Shown: piece after piece, positions 61,392 to 64,000 of the stretch
Numbering within the stretch: the stretch's first letter is position 1
Layout of the letters: every line of letters begins with the position of its first letter
NCBI RefSeq assembly: GCF_000365305.1
Contig: NZ_CM001841.1
Coordinates: 2,122,962 to 2,186,961 of the forward strand
DNA length: 64,000 bases
Direction of reading: 5' to 3'
From: Dickeya dianthicola NCPPB 453
GTDB lineage: Bacteria > Pseudomonadota > Gammaproteobacteria > Enterobacterales > Enterobacteriaceae
The notes under the pieces: generated by a model
Databases searched by the model: none
What the model was told of the DNA's origin: nothing
What the model saw: the letters and a program-made list of their open reading frames with translations, nothing else
Made by a program: the position numbers and the translations under genes

Positions 61392-62576
61392 TTATACCAT
61401 TAAAGGCCGGTTATAGACGCGGGCAATCTGCCCCTGTCCCTGAACCTGAACCGGTGATTCGCCGGCAGGGATAAAGCAGGATTCGCCTGGTAGCAGCGTG
61501 ACCTGCTGAGCCCCTTTTTCCAGCACCGCCTGGCCTTCGACGCAAAAGACAATCGCCGCACTCTGCTGGCTGAGCGTCTGCGGCGCATCGGTAAGATAAT
61601 GCAGTGAAAAGGCAAAGTCATCGACCGGGATAGGGAAACTCAGTTCGTTGGCCGTTTTTATCGGCGAGGTGAGCAGAGAAGCGGCAGGTTTCGATTCGAA
61701 ACGGACGTTGGCGAGCAACTCGGGGATATCAATGTACTTGGGGGTCAGGCCGGCGCGCAGGACGTTGTCCGAATTGGCCATCACTTCCAGCGCCACGCCC
61801 TGAAGGTAGGCATGCGGGGTTTCGGCATACAGGAACATGGCTTCGCCGGGTTTCAGCGTGACGACGTTCAGCAGCAGTGGCGAGAACAAGCCGCCGTCAT
61901 CGGGATAAAACTGCGCAATAAATCGGATGGTGTCCCAGGGGTCGCCGTGTTGGCTGTCCAGCACGCGATTCAGTTCCGCGATGGCCTGCGCTTTCTGTTC
62001 GCCGTTCATGCTCAGCAGGCTGGAGAACAACGTGGTCAGCGTCTGGCTATTCGGGTGCTGCAAAAATGCGGCGATGGCCGGGTGAGCGTCAGCCAGCGGT
62101 TGCAACAGCCGGGCAATCTCGGCCAGCTCGCGAAAGCCGTTCATCGCCAGATAAGAGGTGAGGGCGAAGACCAACTCTGGTTTGTGGTTGGCGTCCTTGT
62201 AATTGCGTTGGGGAGAATCCAGCGCGATGCCGGCGGCATTTTCCCGCTCGAATCCCGCCTCGGCGGCGGATTTATTGGGGTGTACCTGAATCGACAGCGG
62301 TTGTTCGGCGCACAACACCTTGAACAGGAACGGCAATTCGCCAAAGCGCTGCGCTACCGCGTTACCCAGAAAACCGGGCCGATCGCTATTGATCAACTCC
62401 CGCAGATTGTGCGCTTGCCCTTGTTCGTCAAGCAGCAGGGAACTGCTTTTCGGATGTGCGCCCATCCACAGCTCAGCCATTGGAAGGTTGCCCGGGTTTT
62501 CAATCCCATACAGTTCAGTTAACGCATGTTTACTGCCCCAGGCGTAATTCTGCACACTGTTGCGCATTTTTTGCAT
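61392..62576 (-). CDS. manA: Mannose-6-phosphate isomerase
   Basis: Zinc enzyme interconverting mannose-6-phosphate and fructose-6-phosphate. The 394 residues align with E. coli ManA (391): SVQNYAWGSKHALTELYGIE, AELWMGAHPKSSS, the metal ligands in PLSIQVHPNKSAAE and in NHKPELVFAL, and AETPHAYLQGVALEVMANSD. The start MQKMRNSVQNYAWG supports ATG 62576. Confidence 0.97.
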   Translation of the reverse strand: MQKMRNSVQNYAWGSKHALTELYGIENPGNLPMAELWMGAHPKSSSLLLDEQGQAHNLRELINSDRPGFLGNAVAQRFGELPFLFKVLCAEQPLSIQVHPNKSAAEAGFERENAAGIALDSPQRNYKDANHKPELVFALTSYLAMNGFRELAEIARLLQPLADAHPAIAAFLQHPNSQTLTTLFSSLLSMNGEQKAQAIAELNRVLDSQHGDPWDTIRFIAQFYPDDGGLFSPLLLNVVTLKPGEAMFLYAETPHAYLQGVALEVMANSDNVLRAGLTPKYIDIPELLANVRFESKPAASLLTSPIKTANELSFPIPVDDFAFSLHYLTDAPQTLSQQSAAIVFCVEGQAVLEKGAQQVTLLPGESCFIPAGESPVQVQGQGQIARVYNRPLMV

Positions 62577-62753
62577 AATGTTTTCCTGTCATTAAACAGA
62601 TTGTTAATTTTCATAACGGCGACGGTGGAGGCTCCGGTGAGGAAGGATGCACCGTCTTAATGCACGCCATGTTAATGCTTTATATGCCATGATTCCAGAA
62701 GGGTAAAAATTCACACTCATCTGAAAGTGACTTGTTTTGCAAAGGAGAAAACC

Positions 62754-64000
62754 ATGTCAGACACTCGAATCGAAAAGGATTCCCTGGGGCCGATAGCCGT
62801 ACCGGCAGCGCACCTTTGGGGGGCTCAGACCCAGCGTTCGCTGGAGCATTTTCGTATTTCGGAAGAGAAAATGCCGAGAGCGTTGATCGTGGCGCTGGCG
62901 CAAACCAAGCGGGCGGCGGCCCGCGTTAATATGGATCTGGGGCTGCTGCCCGCCGATAAAGGCGACGCCATTCTTCAGGCCGCGGATGAAGTGCTGAGCG
63001 GGCAGCATGCCGGCGAATTCCCGCTGGCTATCTGGCAGACCGGTTCCGGTACCCAGACCAATATGAATATGAACGAGGTGCTGGCGAATCGGGCCAGCGA
63101 AGTGTTGGGCGGTGTTCGGGGCAATGAGCGGTTGGTGCATCCGAACGACGATGTCAACAAAAGCCAAAGTTCTAACGATGTTTTCCCCACGGCGATGCAT
63201 GTGGCGGCGGTCACCGTGGTGCGCGAACACCTGATCCCTGAGCTGAACGTGTTGCAGCAAACGCTGGCGGATAAAGCCGCACAATTCGCCGATATCATCA
63301 AAATAGGCCGCACCCATTTGCAGGATGCCACGCCGCTGACGCTGGGGCAGGAGATTTCTGGCTGGGCGGCGATGCTGGCGCACAACCTGCGTCATATCGA
63401 AAACAGTATCCCGCACCTGTGCGAACTGGCTTTGGGCGGCACCGCAGTCGGCACCGGTTTGAATACGCACCCGGAATACGCGGCGCGAGTGGCGGCGGAG
63501 CTGGCATCGCGGACCGGTCACCCGTTTGTCACTGCGCCGAACAAGTTTGAAGCGTTAGCCACCTGCGACGCGCTGGTCCACGGGCACGGCGCCTTGAAAG
63601 GGCTGGCGGCATCGCTGATGAAGATCGCCAACGATGTCCGCTGGCTGGCATCCGGCCCGCGCTGCGGTATTGGCGAGATTGCCATTCCGGAAAACGAACC
63701 GGGCAGTTCCATCATGCCGGGCAAGGTCAATCCGACGCAGTGTGAAGCCATGACCATGCTGTGTTGCCAGGTGATGGGGAACGATGTGGCGGTAAACATG
63801 GGCGGCGCGTCCGGCAATTTTGAATTGAACGTGTTCCGGCCGATGGTAATCCACAACGTCCTGCAATCGGTACGGTTGCTGGCCGACGGCATGAAGAGTT
63901 TCAACGAGCATTGCGCCGTCGGGATTGAACCGAATCGCGAGCGCATCAACCAGTTGCTGAATGAGTCGCTGATGCTGGTGACGGCACTCAATCCGCACAT
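62754..64000 (+). CDS. fumC: Fumarate hydratase class II, N-terminal part (runs off the window)
   Basis: Oxygen-stable fumarase of the TCA cycle, hydrating fumarate to malate. 415 residues are present of about 465. Visible are [69 protein letters not shown] and the superfamily signature [17 protein letters not shown] near residue 318. ATG 62754 follows AAGGAGA. In E. coli fumA lies between manA and fumC; here the two are adjacent and divergent. Confidence 0.97.
   Translation, partial: MSDTRIEKDSLGPIAVPAAHLWGAQTQRSLEHFRISEEKMPRALIVALAQTKRAAARVNMDLGLLPADKGDAILQAADEVLSGQHAGEFPLAIWQTGSGTQTNMNMNEVLANRASEVLGGVRGNERLVHPNDDVNKSQSSNDVFPTAMHVAAVTVVREHLIPELNVLQQTLADKAAQFADIIKIGRTHLQDATPLTLGQEISGWAAMLAHNLRHIENSIPHLCELALGGTAVGTGLNTHPEYAARVAAELASRTGHPFVTAPNKFEALATCDALVHGHGALKGLAASLMKIANDVRWLASGPRCGIGEIAIPENEPGSSIMPGKVNPTQCEAMTMLCCQVMGNDVAVNMGGASGNFELNVFRPMVIHNVLQSVRLLADGMKSFNEHCAVGIEPNRERINQLLNESLMLVTALNPH

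Overview
The window reads as chromosome of a soft-rot enterobacterium, most probably a Dickeya species. The core gene order is enterobacterial (opp, tonB-yci genes, trp, topA-cysB, rsx-nth, add, manA, fumC). The accessory genes are those of a plant cell-wall degrader: a secreted rhamnogalacturonan lyase (rhiE-like), a KdgM-family oligogalacturonate porin and a full L-arabinose uptake cluster. TrpG and TrpD are separate proteins, unlike the E. coli TrpGD fusion. The species call is inference; no marker gene such as 16S rRNA is present.

Layout. 1-1286 is the 5' part of adhE (minus). 1834-9139 holds ychE and the oppABCDF oligopeptide transporter, with an ERIC repeat just upstream of oppA. 9266-16731 holds yciU, cls, the small gene yciY, an orphan chemoreceptor (where E. 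coli has kch), yciI, tonB with a Fur box, and yciA/yciB/yciC. 17243-18715 holds ompW and a divergent-family KdgM-like porin. 19261-26055 is the complete trp operon on the minus strand (trpEGDCBA) with promoter/operator, a long leader peptide with tandem Trp codons, and an attenuator.

26203-31637 holds rnm, yciO, rluB, btuR, yciK and sohB. Between sohB and yciN lies a small accessory islet (31638-33989): two genes of unknown function, AT-rich flanks and a 270-bp ERIC element built of many nested hairpins. 33990-44868 holds yciN, topA, cysB and the overlapping rsxABCDGE-nth operon. 45268-55360 is the plant-polysaccharide block: rhiE, araBA (minus) and divergent araFGH-araC. RhiE cuts the rhamnogalacturonan-I backbone outside the cell, AraFGH imports arabinose such as that from its side chains, and AraA/AraB start its catabolism; araD is not here. 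55572-64000 holds ydgJ, a YfeH-type transporter, a small secreted SnoaL-like protein, add, ydgA, manA and the 5' part of fumC.

I did not find a clear new multi-gene system. The least explained signals are the hairpin-expanded ERIC elements, short tandem duplications that copy translation start regions (upstream of yciY and rhiE), clustered palindromes upstream of the KdgM-like porin and ydgJ, and the two-gene islet next to sohB.
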